DNA from: JBGSQR01 sp964509295
GTDB taxonomy: Bacteria > Desulfobacterota > Desulfuromonadia > Geobacterales > Pseudopelobacteraceae
Direction: 5' to 3'
Length of the DNA: 64,000 bases
NCBI GenBank assembly: GCA_964509295.1
Contig: CAZDWS010000001.1
Span: forward strand, 62,001 to 126,000
This document shows positions 63,782-64,000 of the stretch, piece after piece (position 1 is the stretch's first letter; every line of letters starts with the position of its first letter). A program made the translations under genes and the position numbers. The notes below the pieces were generated by a model. It saw nothing but the letters and a program-made list of their open reading frames with translations, had not been told where the DNA came from and did no database searches.

Positions 63782-64000
63782 TTCCTTTTCTCGACCTCAA
63801 ATCACCTTACATCGAACTGAAAGAAGAACTTGATGCCGCTTATCGCCGTGTAATGGAGTCAGGATGGTACATTCTTGGCAAAGAAGTAGAGGCGTTTGAA
63901 TTTGAATTTGCTACTTATTGCGAAGCAAAACATTGCATCGGTGTTGGAAATGGCCTTGAAGCTCTGCACCTGATTATTCTTGCATATGGGATAGGACCTG
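63778..64000 (+). CDS. DegT/DnrJ/EryC1/StrS-type sugar aminotransferase (5' part)
   Basis: Pyridoxal-phosphate-dependent sugar aminotransferase, cut by the window edge; 74 residues are visible. It begins MIPFLDLKSPYIELKEELDA and contains SGWYILGKEVEAFEFEFATY and GVGNGLEALHLIILAYGIGP, the typical N-terminal blocks. With the WxcM-type neighbour it is probably an FdtB/QdtB-like enzyme that aminates the 3-keto sugar. The PLP lysine lies outside the window. Confidence 0.88.
   Translation, partial: MIPFLDLKSPYIELKEELDAAYRRVMESGWYILGKEVEAFEFEFATYCEAKHCIGVGNGLEALHLIILAYGIGP

Noticed and set aside
1..64000. CRISPR arrays, tRNA and rRNA genes
   Set aside because: No regularly spaced direct repeats, cloverleaf sequences or rRNA-like segments were recognised.

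Overview
This window looks like chromosome from a flagellated deltaproteobacterial-type organism, most likely Desulfuromonadia (Geobacter/Desulfuromonas/Pelobacter relatives). The basis is gene order and protein style: a large flagellar cluster with FlhF/FlhG/FliA, FliK, MotE and CheX/CheY genes, sigma-54-like promoters, a type II secretion block, and GC-rich intergenic repeats. Base composition is moderate (by eye roughly half G+C in the core genes). The species assignment is inference.

Layout. (1) 1-8044, all on the minus strand: late part of a flagellar operon, read as flhA-flhF-flhG-fliA-flgF-flgG-flgA-flgH, with flgH cut by the window edge. (2) 8045-13016: regulatory region of flhA, then an AT-rich accessory island with a decayed IS3-family transposase, a radical SAM/SPASM protein, an EamA-type permease and an M20 amidohydrolase. 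The three genes run on the plus strand against the surrounding operon and separate flhA from flhB, which are usually neighbours. (3) 13034-29359, minus strand: flgB-flgC-fliE-fliF-fliG-fliH-fliI-fliJ-motE-fliK-flgD-(TIGR02530-like)-flgE, a terminator, then fliL-fliM-fliN-fliO-fliP-fliQ-fliR-flhB. (4) 29595-33810, minus: cheY-cheX-(CheC-like/pseudo-receiver fusion)-large TPR protein. (5) 33996-47955, minus: dapF, a HepT/MntA toxin-antitoxin pair, gspC-D-E-F, glgP, a second FliK-like gene, a FlhB C-terminal-domain gene (FlhX-like) and a phosphohexomutase. (6) 48154-57038: a palindromic MITE-like element, two small minus-strand genes, then plus-strand genes: gamma carbonic anhydrase, a pqiAABC lipid-transport operon, a metallo-beta-lactamase-fold hydrolase, a large uncharacterised protein and a CruF-like membrane protein. 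(7) 57211-64000, plus: start of a surface-polysaccharide locus (SLBB exporter, gmd, Wzz, a WxcM-type acetyltransferase/ketoisomerase fusion and the start of a sugar aminotransferase).

How it works together. The flagellar blocks encode the rod, hook, MS ring, C ring, the whole export gate and ATPase, placement/number control (FlhF/FlhG) and sigma-28. Two operon heads (flgB and flhA) carry the same unusual regulatory signature: a tandem pair of GTCA-N6-TGAC palindromes upstream of a GG-N10-GC sigma-54-type promoter. This points to one enhancer-binding master regulator. CheY, CheX and the CheC/pseudo-receiver fusion probably tune switch signalling next to the flagellar operon. The gsp genes, SLBB protein and polysaccharide genes build the secretion and surface layer.

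Most notable items: the radical SAM-EamA-M20 cassette between flhB and flhA, the shared tandem enhancer motif, flhB apparently starting at CTG, the CheC/pseudo-receiver fusion, the separate FliK2-FlhX pair, and the HepT/MntA module overlapping the gspC start.
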